DNA of 64,000 bases, taken from positions 24,904 to 88,903 of the forward strand of contig JAHHRO010000002.1 in the NCBI GenBank assembly GCA_020025755.1, read 5' to 3'. Source of the stretch: Butyricicoccus sp. GTDB taxonomy: Bacteria; Bacillota; Clostridia; Oscillospirales; Butyricicoccaceae. Below the pieces are notes generated by a model. The model made no database searches and was not told where the DNA came from. It saw only the letters and a list, made by a program, of their open reading frames with translations. The translations under genes and the position numbers were made by a program. The first letter of the stretch is position 1, and each line of letters begins with the position of its first letter. This document shows positions 6,373 to 15,852 of this stretch, one piece after another.

Positions 6373-6837
6373 ATGCAGACGAAGGAACTGATCCGCAGAG
6401 TCGAGGAGATGGCACTGCCCCTGTGTGAGCAGGTCGGTGTTACCCTTTGGGATGTGGAGTTTGAGAAGGAAGGCGGTCAGTATATGCTGACCATCACCAT
6501 TGACCGTGAGGGCGGCGTGGATATCGACCATTGTGAGAAGATCTCGCGCGCGATCGACCCGATGTTGGACGCAAAGGAGTTTGACGCACTGCCGCCATAT
6601 ACACTGTGCGTATCCTCCGCTGGACTGGAACGCCGTCTCAAGAAGCCGGAGCACTTTGAAAAGTATCTGGGTGAGACGGTCGAAGTCAAATTTTATAAGG
6701 CAATTGACGGTGCAAAAATCGTTGAGGGTACGCTCAAGGGCTATGACAATGGCGATGTGACCATTGAAGCCGCTGGGCAGACTGTTGTATATGAGGCAAA
6801 GGATGTGGCTGCTGTCCGCCTGACCATTGAGGTATAA
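6373..6837 (+). CDS. rimP: Ribosome maturation factor RimP
   Basis: The 154-residue protein assists 30S subunit maturation. It shows the two-domain RimP pattern: N-terminal part with LCEQVGVTLWDVEFEKEGG, YMLTITIDREGGVDIDHCE and the LCVSSAGLERRLKKPEHF motif, then an SH3-like C-terminal domain from about residue 85. ATG 6373 is chosen because AAGGAGGT lies at 6361-6368 and family members start here; the upstream frame from 6262 runs through the promoter and leader. First gene of the operon leading to nusA and infB, the usual order in Firmicutes. Confidence 0.96.
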   Translation: MQTKELIRRVEEMALPLCEQVGVTLWDVEFEKEGGQYMLTITIDREGGVDIDHCEKISRAIDPMLDAKEFDALPPYTLCVSSAGLERRLKKPEHFEKYLGETVEVKFYKAIDGAKIVEGTLKGYDNGDVTIEAAGQTVVYEAKDVAAVRLTIEV

Positions 6838-6902
6838 GGCAGCAGCTGGGGAATCGTGCCCCTTGGGGCACACAGGATCGTAAGGAGTGAATCACAACCA
6901 CA

Positions 6903-7964
6903 ATGATAAACAAAGAGTTTTTCGCCGCTGTGGAACAGCTGGAGAAGGAAAAGGGCATTCCGGTAGATTACATGCTCGATCGCGTGGGTCAGGCACTGAT
7001 CACCGCGTATAAGCGCGAGAATGACGGCATGACAGACAATGTATATGTAGTTCCTGACCGTGAGAATCAGGAGATCCGCATGTTTGTACGCAAGACCGTT
7101 GTTGACGATGTGTATGAGCCATACGAGGAGCTGAGCGTAGAAGAAGCACGCGAATACAAGGCAAATGCCGTTTTGGGCGATGTCATCGATATTGATATCC
7201 CAACCCGTTCCTTCGGCCGTATTGCGGCACAGACTGCAAAGCAGGTCATCATTCAGGGAATCCGTGAAGCGGAGCGCGGCATGGTGCTGTCCGAGTTCGA
7301 GTCCAAGGAACATGAGATCTTGACCGCGACCGTTTCCCGTATTGATCCGCGCGGCGGCTACATTCTGGAAATGATCTCTCAGGGCGAAAAAACCGAGGCG
7401 ATCCTGCCCGTATCCGAGCAGGTACGCACCGAGGAGTTCAAGGAAGGCGACCGCATCAAGGTCTATGTGATCGAGGTACGCAAGGGCACGCGCGGCCCGC
7501 AGATCCTGATTTCCCGTACCCATCCGGGTCTCGTCAAGCGTCTGTTTGAGTTGGAAGTTCCAGAAATCCATGATGGTATCGTGGAAGTGAAGTCCATTGC
7601 GCGTGAGGCAGGCAGCCGCACCAAAATCGCCGTAACTTCTAATGATCCGAATGTCGATCCGATCGGTGCCTGTGTCGGCACACGCGGCGCACGCGTCGGA
7701 AACATCGTTGAAGAGCTGGGCGGCGAGAAGATCGATATTATCAAGTGGAGCGAAGATACTGCGGCATTCGTTTCCGCAGCACTTGCACCTGCAGATGTTG
7801 TATCCGCAACCATGCAGCCGGAAGCAAAGGCTTGTCGTGTCATTGTTCCGGATGATCAGCTGTCTCTTGCGATCGGTAAGGAAGGTCAGAATGCACGTCT
7901 GGCTGCCAAGCTGACCAGCTGTAAGATCGATATTGCTTCTGCTTCTCAGGCAGAGGACGAATAA
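6903..7964 (+). CDS. nusA: Transcription termination/antitermination factor NusA
   Basis: The 353-residue protein binds RNA polymerase and nascent RNA and affects pausing, termination and antitermination. Order of domains: N-terminal polymerase-binding domain (1-125), S1 domain (about 135-200), then two KH domains (VDPIGACVGTRGARVGNIVEELGGEKIDII and, near the end, LAIGKEGQNARLAAKLT). It lacks the acidic C-terminal repeats of enteric NusA, as is normal for Firmicutes. ATG 6903 follows AAGGAGTGAA. Directly downstream of rimP. Confidence 0.97.
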   Translation: MINKEFFAAVEQLEKEKGIPVDYMLDRVGQALITAYKRENDGMTDNVYVVPDRENQEIRMFVRKTVVDDVYEPYEELSVEEAREYKANAVLGDVIDIDIPTRSFGRIAAQTAKQVIIQGIREAERGMVLSEFESKEHEILTATVSRIDPRGGYILEMISQGEKTEAILPVSEQVRTEEFKEGDRIKVYVIEVRKGTRGPQILISRTHPGLVKRLFELEVPEIHDGIVEVKSIAREAGSRTKIAVTSNDPNVDPIGACVGTRGARVGNIVEELGGEKIDIIKWSEDTAAFVSAALAPADVVSATMQPEAKACRVIVPDDQLSLAIGKEGQNARLAAKLTSCKIDIASASQAEDE

Positions 7965-7988
7965 GAAAAAAGCAAGGGGGACAAAACC

Positions 7989-8267
7989 ATGCAGCAAAAA
8001 AAGATCCCCATGCGGCAATGTTTGGGCTGCCGCACGATGTATCCCAAGCGTGAACTGATCCGTGCAGTGCGCTCGCCTGAGGGTGAGATCATCCTTGATT
8101 TTAAGGGGCGTGCGCCCGGACGAGGCGCATATTTGTGCCCAAATCCGGAGTGCCTGAAAAAAGCACGCAAATCCCGTGCGCTTGAGCGTGCATTCTCGTG
8201 TCAGGTGCCCGAAGCGGTTTATGATGCGCTTCAAACGCGCATGGAGGAAGAAACGAATGCAGATTGA
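7989..8267 (+). CDS. rnpM: YlxR/RnpM family RNA-binding protein
   Basis: The 92-residue protein has the YlxR signature: MRQCLGCRTMYPKRELIRAV near the start, then GRAPGRGAYLCPNPECLKKA. In Bacillus the family member has been linked to RNase P modulation and is also described as a nucleoid-associated regulator. ATG 7989 has an AAGGGGG ribosome binding site. Lies between nusA and the L7Ae-like gene and overlaps the latter by 11 nt, indicating translational coupling. Confidence 0.93.
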   Translation: MQQKKIPMRQCLGCRTMYPKRELIRAVRSPEGEIILDFKGRAPGRGAYLCPNPECLKKARKSRALERAFSCQVPEAVYDALQTRMEEETNAD

Positions 8268-8658
8268 ATCCCTGTTGGGGCTGATCGGTCTGGCACGCCG
8301 CGCAGGCAAGCTGGCGGTTGGTGAGGCACTGACAGCTGAACTGGTCGAGGCAGGTCGCGCCCGTGCGATCTTTCTTGCACAGGATGCCGGAGAGGCAACA
8401 AAACGAAAGGTCATGCGCCATGATGCGCGTGTGCCGGTATTCCGTGTTCCCTGCACCAAGGAAGCACTGGGCAAGGCGGTCGGCTTTGCCGGATGTGCGG
8501 TCTGTGCGATGCAGGATGTTGGAATGGCAGCTGCGGCTGCAAAAAAGCTGTCTGAGACTTCTCCTGAGAATGCACAGGCAGCACAGCGTGTGACCGAAAA
8601 GAAGTCACATATCGACAGCCGGAAAGGGCTGAAAAAGGACAAAAAGTCCCGCGGTTGA
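8257..8658 (+). CDS. L7Ae-family ribosomal protein (YlxQ type)
   Basis: The protein has 133 residues. The first 100 match the L7Ae/L30e/S12e RNA-binding fold (LLGLIGLARRAGKLAVGEAL, RAIFLAQDAGEATKRKVM, VPVFRVPCTKEALGKAVG). The last 30 form a basic Lys-rich tail. Family members bind kink-turn RNA; the YlxQ branch is thought to be ribosome-associated. ATG 8257 starts inside the end of rnpM; the in-frame codons upstream belong to rnpM in another frame. Confidence 0.9.
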   Translation: MQIESLLGLIGLARRAGKLAVGEALTAELVEAGRARAIFLAQDAGEATKRKVMRHDARVPVFRVPCTKEALGKAVGFAGCAVCAMQDVGMAAAAAKKLSETSPENAQAAQRVTEKKSHIDSRKGLKKDKKSRG

Positions 8659-8753
8659 TTCCGCGATCTCATAGATTCCGCCGCGTGAAACCATGCGGCG
8701 TCCTTCCAAACCGCTTGCGGTGCAGGCGGAAATTCTTATGGAGGTGAAGGCTA

Positions 8754-11141
8754 ATGGCATTAGAGAGTAAATATCGTGTTCATGAAGTCGCAAAGGATTT
8801 CGGCGTTGGAAATAAGGAAATTACAGATATTTTGACGAAGTATGCAAAGGCACCGAAGAATCACATGCAGGTGCTTGACGAGCATGAGCTGAGTCTCATT
8901 TTTGAAGTCATGACGCAGGATAATCAGGTGGCTGGACTGGAGGAGACCTTGCAGGAGCAGCAGCAGGTGCGCAGCAAGAAGCTGGCAGAATCTCGCCAGC
9001 AGGCGGCAGCGCAGCGTCAGGAGGCACAGAAGCAGGAGCAGCACAAGCCGACAGCAAAGCAGCAGCATACCGCACCGGCAGAGCACAAGCAGGCTGAGGC
9101 GAAGCCGGAGCAGAAAGCGGAAAAGCAGCAGCACAGCCGTGTCAAGCAGGTACACCGTATTGATACCCGTACCGGCGGCGACGTAAATCTGGATAAGTAT
9201 GATGAGCGCATCGATTCTCTGGTATCCGAGAAGGCAGAGCGCATGTCCTCTTCCAGCCAGAAGAAGCAGAAGCTTACCAAGAAGTCTGACCAGCGTGCAA
9301 AGCAGCAGGCTTCTGGCAAGCGTCGTCAGGAGGAGCAGGAGAAAATGCGCCGCCTGCAGCGTCAGCAGCAGCAGGCAGCAGCCAAGAAGGTACAGCTCAA
9401 GGTTTCCATTCCGGATGAAATCAATGTGGGCGAGTTTGCACAGCGCATGAAGCGTACCGCAGCTGATGTCATCAAGGAACTCATGAAGCTGGGCGTAATG
9501 GCATCCGTATCCGAGACCATCGACTTTGATACCGCTGCACTGGTTGCAGAGGAGATGGGTGCAAAGGTGGAGAAAGAAGTCCATGTTACCATCGAGGAAC
9601 GTCTGTTTGATGAGCATGAGGACAAGGAAGAAGATCTCGTACCGCGCGATCCGGTCGTTGTGGTTATGGGTCACGTTGACCATGGTAAGACCTCGCTGCT
9701 CGATGCGATCCGCAAGACCAAGGTAACGGCTGGTGAGGCAGGCGGCATTACCCAGCACATCGGTGCATATCGCGTCGAGATCGACGGTAAGCCGATCACC
9801 TTCCTTGATACCCCGGGTCATGCTGCGTTTACCTCTATGCGTGCACGCGGCGCACAGGTCACGGATATCGCGATCCTTGTCGTGGCAGCAGATGACGGCA
9901 TCATGCCGCAGACCATTGAGGCGATCAACCACGCAAAGGCAGCAAATGTGCCGATCATCGTGGCAGTGAACAAGATGGATAAGGAAAGCGCAAATCCAGA
10001 CCGCGTTCTCCAGCAGCTGACGGAATATGAACTCGTTCCAGAGGAATGGGGTGGTGAGACCATCGTCTGCAACATCTCTGCAAAGTTTGGGCAGGGCATT
10101 GAAAACCTGCTCGAAATGGTACTCCTGACCGCCGAGGTTGCCGATCTCAAGGCAAACCCGAACCGTCAGGCAAAGGGCACCGTTATCGAGGCAAAGCTGG
10201 ATAAGGGTCGTGGTCCGGTTGCAACCATTCTGGTACAGAATGGTACGCTGCGTACCGGTGATGTTGTGGTGGCAGGCACAGCCGTTGGTCGTGTCCGCGC
10301 AATGACGGACGATGACGGCAAGAAGATCCAGACAGCTGGTCCTTCCGTTCCGGTCGAGATCATCGGCTTGGGCGAGGTCCCGGGTGCAGGTGATATCTTC
10401 TATGCAGTTGACGACGAGCGCATGGCGCGTGAACTCGTTGAACAGCGTAAGCAGAAGGAGAAGGACGAGCGCAACAAGAACTTCCACAAGGTAACGCTGG
10501 ATAACCTGTTCGCTTCCATTCAGGAAGGCGAGATGAAGGAGCTTGGCATCATCGTAAAGGCGGATGTACAGGGCTCTGCGGAAGCACTGCGTGCTTCTCT
10601 GGAGAAGCTGTCCAATGAGGAAGTGCGCGTGCGCGTCATCCACAGTGCCGTTGGTGCGATCAACGAATCCGACGTCATGCTGGCAGCAGCTTCCGGTGCG
10701 ATCATCGTTGGCTTTAATGTACGCCCAGACCGTGCGGCAGCAGATTCTGCGGCAGTACAGGGCGTGGATATGCGTATGTACCGTATCATCTATGACTGCA
10801 TCGAGGAGATGGAGCAGGCGATGAAGGGCATGCTGGCACCGAAGTTCCGTGAGGCGATTCTGGGTCATGCAGAGGTTCGCACCACCTTCCGCGTTTCCGG
10901 CGTTGGTACGATTGCAGGCTGCTATGTACAGGACGGCAAGATCCAGCGTGCGGCACAGGTTCGTATCGTGCGTGACGGTATCGTCATTCATGAGGGCGTG
11001 CTGTCCTCGCTCAAGCGTTTCAAGGATGACGTGAAGGAAGTGGCTTCCAGCTATGAATGTGGCTGTGGCTTCGAGAACTTCAACGATATCAAGGAAGGCG
11101 ACGTATTTGAAGCCTTCGTTATGGAAGAAATCAAGCAGTAA
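8754..11141 (+). CDS. infB: Translation initiation factor IF-2
   Basis: IF-2 is the GTPase that brings initiator tRNA to the 30S subunit. The 795-residue protein begins with an IF2_N domain ([18 protein letters not shown]), a long Gln/Lys/Ala-rich disordered linker (about 65-215), a second IF2_N domain, and the GTPase with G1 [10 protein letters not shown]3 DTPGHAAF and G4 NKMDK. Then come domains II, III and the C-terminal initiator-binding domain. ATG 8754 has GGAGGTGAAGG upstream. Normal length and complete motifs. Confidence 0.98.
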   Translation: MALESKYRVHEVAKDFGVGNKEITDILTKYAKAPKNHMQVLDEHELSLIFEVMTQDNQVAGLEETLQEQQQVRSKKLAESRQQAAAQRQEAQKQEQHKPTAKQQHTAPAEHKQAEAKPEQKAEKQQHSRVKQVHRIDTRTGGDVNLDKYDERIDSLVSEKAERMSSSSQKKQKLTKKSDQRAKQQASGKRRQEEQEKMRRLQRQQQQAAAKKVQLKVSIPDEINVGEFAQRMKRTAADVIKELMKLGVMASVSETIDFDTAALVAEEMGAKVEKEVHVTIEERLFDEHEDKEEDLVPRDPVVVVMGHVDHGKTSLLDAIRKTKVTAGEAGGITQHIGAYRVEIDGKPITFLDTPGHAAFTSMRARGAQVTDIAILVVAADDGIMPQTIEAINHAKAANVPIIVAVNKMDKESANPDRVLQQLTEYELVPEEWGGETIVCNISAKFGQGIENLLEMVLLTAEVADLKANPNRQAKGTVIEAKLDKGRGPVATILVQNGTLRTGDVVVAGTAVGRVRAMTDDDGKKIQTAGPSVPVEIIGLGEVPGAGDIFYAVDDERMARELVEQRKQKEKDERNKNFHKVTLDNLFASIQEGEMKELGIIVKADVQGSAEALRASLEKLSNEEVRVRVIHSAVGAINESDVMLAAASGAIIVGFNVRPDRAAADSAAVQGVDMRMYRIIYDCIEEMEQAMKGMLAPKFREAILGHAEVRTTFRVSGVGTIAGCYVQDGKIQRAAQVRIVRDGIVIHEGVLSSLKRFKDDVKEVASSYECGCGFENFNDIKEGDVFEAFVMEEIKQ

Positions 11142-11195
11142 CAATATAGAAAGCGGTCTTTTGTACCGCTGAAACCCCATAACAAATAGCATGAG

Positions 11196-11228
11196 ATACA
11201 GGGGCGGGCATAACGTCCGCCCCTGTAT
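11196..11228 (+). promoter_or_regulatory. Intercistronic hairpin between infB and rbfA
   Basis: A 12-bp perfect GC-rich stem (ATACAGGGGCGG / CCGCCCCTGTAT) with a 9-nt loop lies in the 120-nt infB-rbfA gap. No T tract follows, so it is more likely an RNA-processing or stability element than a terminator. Confidence 0.65.
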
Positions 11229-11262
11229 GCGTTTCAGAATCCCAAAGGAGGGAATTTATATT

Positions 11263-11640
11263 ATGGCAAATAATCGCATTGACCGAATTTCCGAAATGGT
11301 AGGACGCGCTCTGGCTGAGGCGATCCGCTCGGTAAAAGATCCGCGCGTTTCGGATGCATTTGTTTCCGTGACCCATTGTGAGGTCACAAACGATCTGCGC
11401 TATGCGAAAGTTTATATTTCTGTCATGGGTCCGGATGCGCAGGCATCTGAGGTCATGAAGGGGCTGAAATCCGCAGCAGGCTGGCTGCGCCGTGAGGTTG
11501 GGCATGCAGTCCAGCTGCGCTATGCGCCGGAATTGGTATTTACGCTCGATCACTCGATTGAAAGTGGTGCACACATCAATGACGTCATCAATCAACTGGA
11601 GCGGGATGGCAAAATGGGCACAGGGGAGAACAACGAATGA
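11263..11640 (+). CDS. rbfA: Ribosome-binding factor A
   Basis: RbfA helps mature the 5' end of 16S rRNA and cold adaptation of the 30S subunit. The 125-residue protein has the KH-like core with RIDRISEMVGRALAEAI, VKDPRV, VSVTHCEVTNDLRYAKVYIS, and the LRYAPELVFTLDHSIE end motif. ATG 11263 follows AAAGGAGGG; the upstream in-frame extension crosses the hairpin at 11196-11228 and is not coding. Overlaps the next gene by 4 nt (ATGA). Confidence 0.96.
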   Translation: MANNRIDRISEMVGRALAEAIRSVKDPRVSDAFVSVTHCEVTNDLRYAKVYISVMGPDAQASEVMKGLKSAAGWLRREVGHAVQLRYAPELVFTLDHSIESGAHINDVINQLERDGKMGTGENNE

Positions 11641-12602
11641 TTGGAAGCATTGAACAGGCTGCCAAGGCTTTGTTGGGGGCAGATGATATTCTGATCCTCA
11701 CGCACCGTCGTCCGGATGGAGATACCACAGGCTGTGCCGGTGCACTGTGCCGCGGTCTGCGTCAGCTGGGCAAAACGGCATATATCCTGCCCAATCCCGA
11801 TGTAACAGCGCGTTATGCGGATCTGATCGTACCCTGCTATGCACCGGCGGATTTTGTGCCTGCGTTTGTCGCAACGACAGATATCGCAGACTTTGGCTTG
11901 CTGACGGAAAACGCAAAGCCCTATCAGGATCGGTTGGATCTGGTGCTCGATCATCACCGTTCCAATGGCATGACCGCGTCTGTGCGTGTGGTGCGTGAGT
12001 CGGCAGGTGCAAATGCAGAGGTTGTGCTGGATGTGCTCAACGCGATGGGCGTGACACTGGATCCCGAAATTGCGACCTGTCTGTATGTTGCACTCTCTAC
12101 CGATACCGGCTGTTTCCGCTACTCCAATACAACTGCGGATACCCTCCGCGCGGCGGCACGCTGTCTGGAAGCTGGGGTAGATGGCGGAGAACTCAACCGC
12201 AAGCTGTTTGAGGTCAAGAGCTGGGCACGCTTTCAGATGGAACGCATCGTTTTCGATACGGTGGAATTTCTGAGAGACGGAAAGATCGCGCTTGCGCTCA
12301 TTCGCCGTGCAGATATCGAGAAGACGGGGGCGGATATGGACGATCTGGACTCCATTGCATCGCTGACCCGTCAGATCGAGGGTGTGCAGGTCGGGATCAC
12401 GGTCACTGAAAATAAGGACGGTACCTGTAAGATCTCGGTACGCACCACAAAGGAAGTAGACGCCTCTGCAATCTGTGCAAGATGCGGCGGCGGCGGGCAT
12501 CTGCGTGCCGCAGGTGCGACCCTGACCTGTCCTCCAGAGGAGGCACGCGGCAAGATTTTGGCGGCGGCGGAGCAGGTATACGCAGAAAGCGAGCTGGCGT
12601 AA
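11637..12602 (+). CDS. nrnA: DHH/DHHA1 phosphoesterase, NrnA-type (nanoRNase / pAp phosphatase)
   Basis: The 321-residue protein belongs to the DHH superfamily. Metal-binding motifs are visible: LTHRRPDGDTTG near the N-terminus, TDIAD near residue 80, and LDHHRSNG near residue 102. The C-terminal DHHA1 domain ends with the ARCGGGGHLRAAG substrate-binding motif. Family members degrade 2-5 nt RNA and convert pAp to AMP, which also removes the final products of cyclic-dinucleotide breakdown. Its start overlaps the rbfA stop; truB follows with no gap. Confidence 0.93.
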   Translation: MIGSIEQAAKALLGADDILILTHRRPDGDTTGCAGALCRGLRQLGKTAYILPNPDVTARYADLIVPCYAPADFVPAFVATTDIADFGLLTENAKPYQDRLDLVLDHHRSNGMTASVRVVRESAGANAEVVLDVLNAMGVTLDPEIATCLYVALSTDTGCFRYSNTTADTLRAAARCLEAGVDGGELNRKLFEVKSWARFQMERIVFDTVEFLRDGKIALALIRRADIEKTGADMDDLDSIASLTRQIEGVQVGITVTENKDGTCKISVRTTKEVDASAICARCGGGGHLRAAGATLTCPPEEARGKILAAAEQVYAESELA

Positions 12603-13514
12603 ATGGAGATAAGCGGTATTCTGATTTTCAATAAACCGCAGGACTTTACATCCCATGATGTGGTAGCAAAGCTGCGCGGTATTTTGCATACCCGCAAGAT
12701 CGGGCATGGCGGTACCCTCGACCCTATGGCAACGGGGGTACTCCCGATTTTTGTCGGGGGGGCAACCAAGGCGGCGGATTATGCCGCGGCGCAGGAGAAA
12801 GAATATATTGCAGGCTTTACGCTGGGGCAGGCGACTGACACACAGGATACGACCGGAACGGTTGTGGCACAGTCGGAAAAACGTGTCACAACTGCACAGG
12901 TACAGCAGGCACTTGCCGAATTTCTGGGCGCACAGAAGCAAATTCCGCCCATGTATTCCGCGGTCAAGATCGGTGGACAGAAGCTCTATGATCTTGCCCG
13001 AAAAGGCAAGGAGATCGAGCGTCCGGCGCGTGATATCACGATCCTTGACATCGTACTCTGTGATTTTGATGAGGAAACACAGAAAGGAACCTTTCGCGTG
13101 GTGTGCTCCAAGGGAACCTATGTGCGCACGATCGTACATGATCTGGGTGAGCGGCTGGAAACCTATGCCGCAATGCACGCACTCACGCGTACTCGCTCGG
13201 GTGTGTATCCTTTGGAGGGCGCACTCTCCTTTGACGAGATCGAGCGGGCACGCGATGAGGGGAGACTGGACACTCTGTTCCGCCCAACAGATACCTTGTT
13301 TGCGGCATATCCGGCGGTCACGATGAATGACGAGGGCAATGAACGCGCATTGCGCGGTGCAACTGTGTTTGAACGCCAGACAAGCGGACTCTGTGCATTT
13401 GCAGCAGGGACGATCTGCCGCGTGTACCATAACGATGTATTTTGTATGCTGGGACGCATCGACCAGCTGGACAAGGGTGGATATGGCTTGTTTGTCCATA
13501 AGAATTTTCGATAA
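12603..13514 (+). CDS. truB: tRNA pseudouridine(55) synthase
   Basis: TruB converts U55 of tRNAs to pseudouridine in the T-loop. The 303-residue protein has GILIFNKPQDFTSHDVV at the start and the catalytic loop GHGGTLDPMATGVLPI, whose Asp is the nucleophile. PPMYSAVKIGGQKLYDLARKG and KGTYVRTIVHDLGE are also present. The ATG follows the nrnA stop immediately (TAA ATG), so translation is coupled. Normal length; the C-terminal PUA-like part is present. Confidence 0.97.
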   Translation: MEISGILIFNKPQDFTSHDVVAKLRGILHTRKIGHGGTLDPMATGVLPIFVGGATKAADYAAAQEKEYIAGFTLGQATDTQDTTGTVVAQSEKRVTTAQVQQALAEFLGAQKQIPPMYSAVKIGGQKLYDLARKGKEIERPARDITILDIVLCDFDEETQKGTFRVVCSKGTYVRTIVHDLGERLETYAAMHALTRTRSGVYPLEGALSFDEIERARDEGRLDTLFRPTDTLFAAYPAVTMNDEGNERALRGATVFERQTSGLCAFAAGTICRVYHNDVFCMLGRIDQLDKGGYGLFVHKNFR

Positions 13515-13522
13515 ATAAAAAA

Positions 13523-13539
13523 GGAAGCATCTTGCTTCC
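13523..13539 (+). promoter_or_regulatory. Small hairpin between truB and ribF
   Basis: GGAAGCA / TGCTTCC with a 3-nt loop lies just before the ribF ribosome binding site (GGAGGTT). It may modulate ribF translation or act as a weak attenuator. Confidence 0.4.
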
Positions 13540-13553
13540 GTTGGAGGTTCCAG

Positions 13554-14459
13554 ATGATAACACAGCATCAAAAACCGCGTGCCATCGCGCTGGGATATTT
13601 TGACGGTGTACACATGGGACACCGCGCCCTGATGCAGAGAGCGGTACAGCGTGCGCATGAGATCGGCGGTACGTCAGCGGTGTTTACATTCGATCAGCAC
13701 CCGTCCGCGGTTGTTTCCGGCCAGCCCGTTCCGCTTCTGACCGCGGATGCATATCGGCAGGATGAAATCAAACAGCGCGGCGGTGTGGATGAGGTCATCT
13801 TCGGTCATTTTGAGGAGCTGCGCACGATGGATTGGCGCGACTTTATCCATGAACTGCTGATTGGCAGGTTCCATGCAAAGTATATTATTTCCGGACATAA
13901 TAACCGTTTCGGCTATATGGGACGGGGAACACCGGAGGGGATGGCTGAGGAATGCGCCAAGGTTGGCGTGGGATATGACTGTATCGAGGATGTGAAGATC
14001 GGTGGGATCGTGGTATCCTCGACCTATATCAGACAACTCATCTCACTGGGAGATATGGAACGTGTTTCGGAATTTTTGGGTCATCCCTATACCGTTACAG
14101 GCGTCGTGGAGCATGGGCGTAAAGTCGGTCGCACCTATGGTGTGCCCACGGTCAATCTGCCTTTGCCGCCTGAAATGGCACTGCCGCCGTTTGGTGTGTA
14201 TGCATCACGCGTCTGTGTCGGGGATCAGACCTATCTTGCGGCGACCAACATTGGCGTCAAGCCTACCTTTGTAGATGCCGGTGCGCCGACGATCGAGCCG
14301 CATCTGCTGGATTTTTCGGGTGACCTGTATGGAAAGCTCATCCATGTAGAGCTGCATCGTTTCTTGCGGCCGGAAAAGACCTTCGATTCTGTGGAAGCAC
14401 TCCATGCAGCCATTCGCGAAAATGTGCAGCAGACCCGTGACTTTTTTGCGGATCAGTAA
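13554..14459 (+). CDS. ribF: Bifunctional riboflavin kinase / FAD synthetase
   Basis: RibF makes FMN from riboflavin and FAD from FMN. The 301-residue protein begins with the nucleotidyltransferase domain (ALGYFDGVHMGHRALM with the HxGH-type motif, TFDQHPSAV, SSTYIRQLISLGDM). The C-terminal kinase domain follows from about residue 180 (VEHGRKVGRTYGVPTVNLPL, with the PTxN motif, and the DLYGK/RPEKTFDS end). ATG 13554 has GGAGGTT upstream. It ends the nusA-infB operon; a terminator follows. Confidence 0.96.
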   Translation: MITQHQKPRAIALGYFDGVHMGHRALMQRAVQRAHEIGGTSAVFTFDQHPSAVVSGQPVPLLTADAYRQDEIKQRGGVDEVIFGHFEELRTMDWRDFIHELLIGRFHAKYIISGHNNRFGYMGRGTPEGMAEECAKVGVGYDCIEDVKIGGIVVSSTYIRQLISLGDMERVSEFLGHPYTVTGVVEHGRKVGRTYGVPTVNLPLPPEMALPPFGVYASRVCVGDQTYLAATNIGVKPTFVDAGAPTIEPHLLDFSGDLYGKLIHVELHRFLRPEKTFDSVEALHAAIRENVQQTRDFFADQ

Positions 14460-14461
14460 AG

Positions 14462-14497
14462 AAAAAAGACTGAAGACGTTTTCTTCAGTCTTTTTTG
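14462..14497. terminator. Bidirectional terminator between ribF and the rodA-like gene
   Basis: A stem of AAAGACTGAAGA / TCTTCAGTCTTT has A-rich sequence on the left and TTTTTT on the right. It can stop both ribF (plus) and the convergent minus-strand gene. Confidence 0.88.
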
Positions 14498-14503
14498 ATG
14501 CAT

Positions 14504-15634
14504 TTATTTTTGCAGCCAACTGGGCTTGGCTCGCATACGCACACCAGCGGCGACACCCAAAGCGGCGTACATGGTAACGACCGAAGTACCGCCATAGGAG
14601 AACAGCGGCAAGGTAACACCAATGACAGGGAACATACCAAGGCACATCAAAATATTCTGGAAGGATTGGAACATCAGCATGCCGCCAATGCCCACAGTCA
14701 GCAGAGCGGAGAATGTAGAACCTGCGCGGAAGCTGATATAAAACAGGCGGAGTACAAGCAAAGCAAGCAGGATAATAATGGCGAGCGCACCGACGAACCC
14801 AAATTCCTCACCGGCAACGGTATAAATAAAGTCGGATTCATTGACGGGCACTTTGCCATACTGCGTTTGCAGCCCCTGCATATAGCCAGCACCGCTGAAC
14901 TGTCCCGCGCCAATGGCGATCTTGCCCTGTGCCGTCTGATAGTAGTAGTCCTTTTGCGGATATAGATTGTCAATGGCAGGATCAAGGAGAACCAGAATAC
15001 GCGCCAGACGATAGCCGCTTAAAAACTGGAATGCGATGGGGACGGCAGCCAGTCCGAACACCAGTCCGCCGAATACCCACTTATAAGAGATACCCGCAGC
15101 AAAGATCATCGTGATCGCAATGAGGATATAACCGAGACCAACACCTGCGTCATGCTGTGCGAGCACGATCGCACCAAAGAGCAGCATGACATGGATACCG
15201 AGTTGAATGAGCGTCTGCCAGCGGTTGATCTCCTCAAATACCAGCATGAGATGTGCAGCAAAGGTGACAATGAACAGGATCTTGCCAAGCTCGCTGGGTT
15301 GAACATTGATCGAGCCAATGGTGATCCAGCTGCGGTTGCCGCCGCGATTCGTGCCGAGAAAACGCATGGAAAGCTGTAAAAGCACATTGAAGACAAGGAG
15401 GACGTGCCAGTAGCGTTTGATGGATTCCAAATCGATCAGCGACATAATGATAAAGATAAAAACGCCAATGATCGTGGCAATGCCTTGGATGAGAATGAAG
15501 CGATCATGCAGGGCATCGGCTGCAGTTGCAGAATTGACCAGAACGAGACCGTATGCCGAACAGCAAAGTGCCAGAAACAGCAGATACAGATCCGTATTTT
15601 TAAAATAATGCGCAGCAGAGCGCAGTGGATTCAT
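14504..15634 (-). CDS. rodA: FtsW/RodA/SpoVE-family peptidoglycan glycosyltransferase
   Basis: SEDS proteins polymerise glycan strands from lipid II in the membrane, together with a class B penicillin-binding protein. The 376-residue protein has about ten membrane helices, the family motifs NRGGNRSWITIGSINVQPSELGK and the C-terminal VTLPLFSYGGTSVV. The start at 15634 (MNPLRSAAHYF) is chosen because GGGAGGT lies 8-14 nt upstream; the longer frame to 15748 has no ribosome binding site. It stands alone on the minus strand, away from cell-division genes, so RodA, FtsW and SpoVE cannot be separated with certainty; the GGTS motif leans to RodA. Confidence 0.85.
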   Translation of the reverse strand: MNPLRSAAHYFKNTDLYLLFLALCCSAYGLVLVNSATAADALHDRFILIQGIATIIGVFIFIIMSLIDLESIKRYWHVLLVFNVLLQLSMRFLGTNRGGNRSWITIGSINVQPSELGKILFIVTFAAHLMLVFEEINRWQTLIQLGIHVMLLFGAIVLAQHDAGVGLGYILIAITMIFAAGISYKWVFGGLVFGLAAVPIAFQFLSGYRLARILVLLDPAIDNLYPQKDYYYQTAQGKIAIGAGQFSGAGYMQGLQTQYGKVPVNESDFIYTVAGEEFGFVGALAIIILLALLVLRLFYISFRAGSTFSALLTVGIGGMLMFQSFQNILMCLGMFPVIGVTLPLFSYGGTSVVTMYAALGVAAGVRMRAKPSWLQK

Positions 15635-15852
15635 AAAAAACGACCTCCCATTTTTCGGAAAAACATGCGGCATTTGCGTGGGTACGGATAAAATCCATAA
15701 AAGGATGCAATTTATCATACCATAATTTCGGTAGAAAAGCGAGGACAAAATGTGCTGTATTTATTTTTAATTGCCGCATTCTATGGTAAAATAACGACAA
15801 GTGGTTCTTTATGCCAATACCACCATACTTGGATACATGGAGGAGATCGCCA

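Noticed and set aside
6741..8672. A 643-codon open frame on the minus strand opposite nusA, rnpM and the L7Ae-like gene
   Set aside because: It lies fully antisense to genes with strong family motifs, has no ribosome binding site and reads like the antisense of biased codons.
8760..11192. An 810-codon open frame on the minus strand opposite infB
   Set aside because: It mirrors infB codon bias (rich in Leu and Cys), has no recognisable domain and no start signal.
11592..13658. A 688-codon open frame on the minus strand opposite nrnA and truB
   Set aside because: Antisense of two well-supported genes; the protein has no family features.
15771..15792. Promoter for fhs (TTGCCG and TAAAAT)
   Set aside because: The spacing is only 10 bp, too short for sigma-A; no better pair was found.
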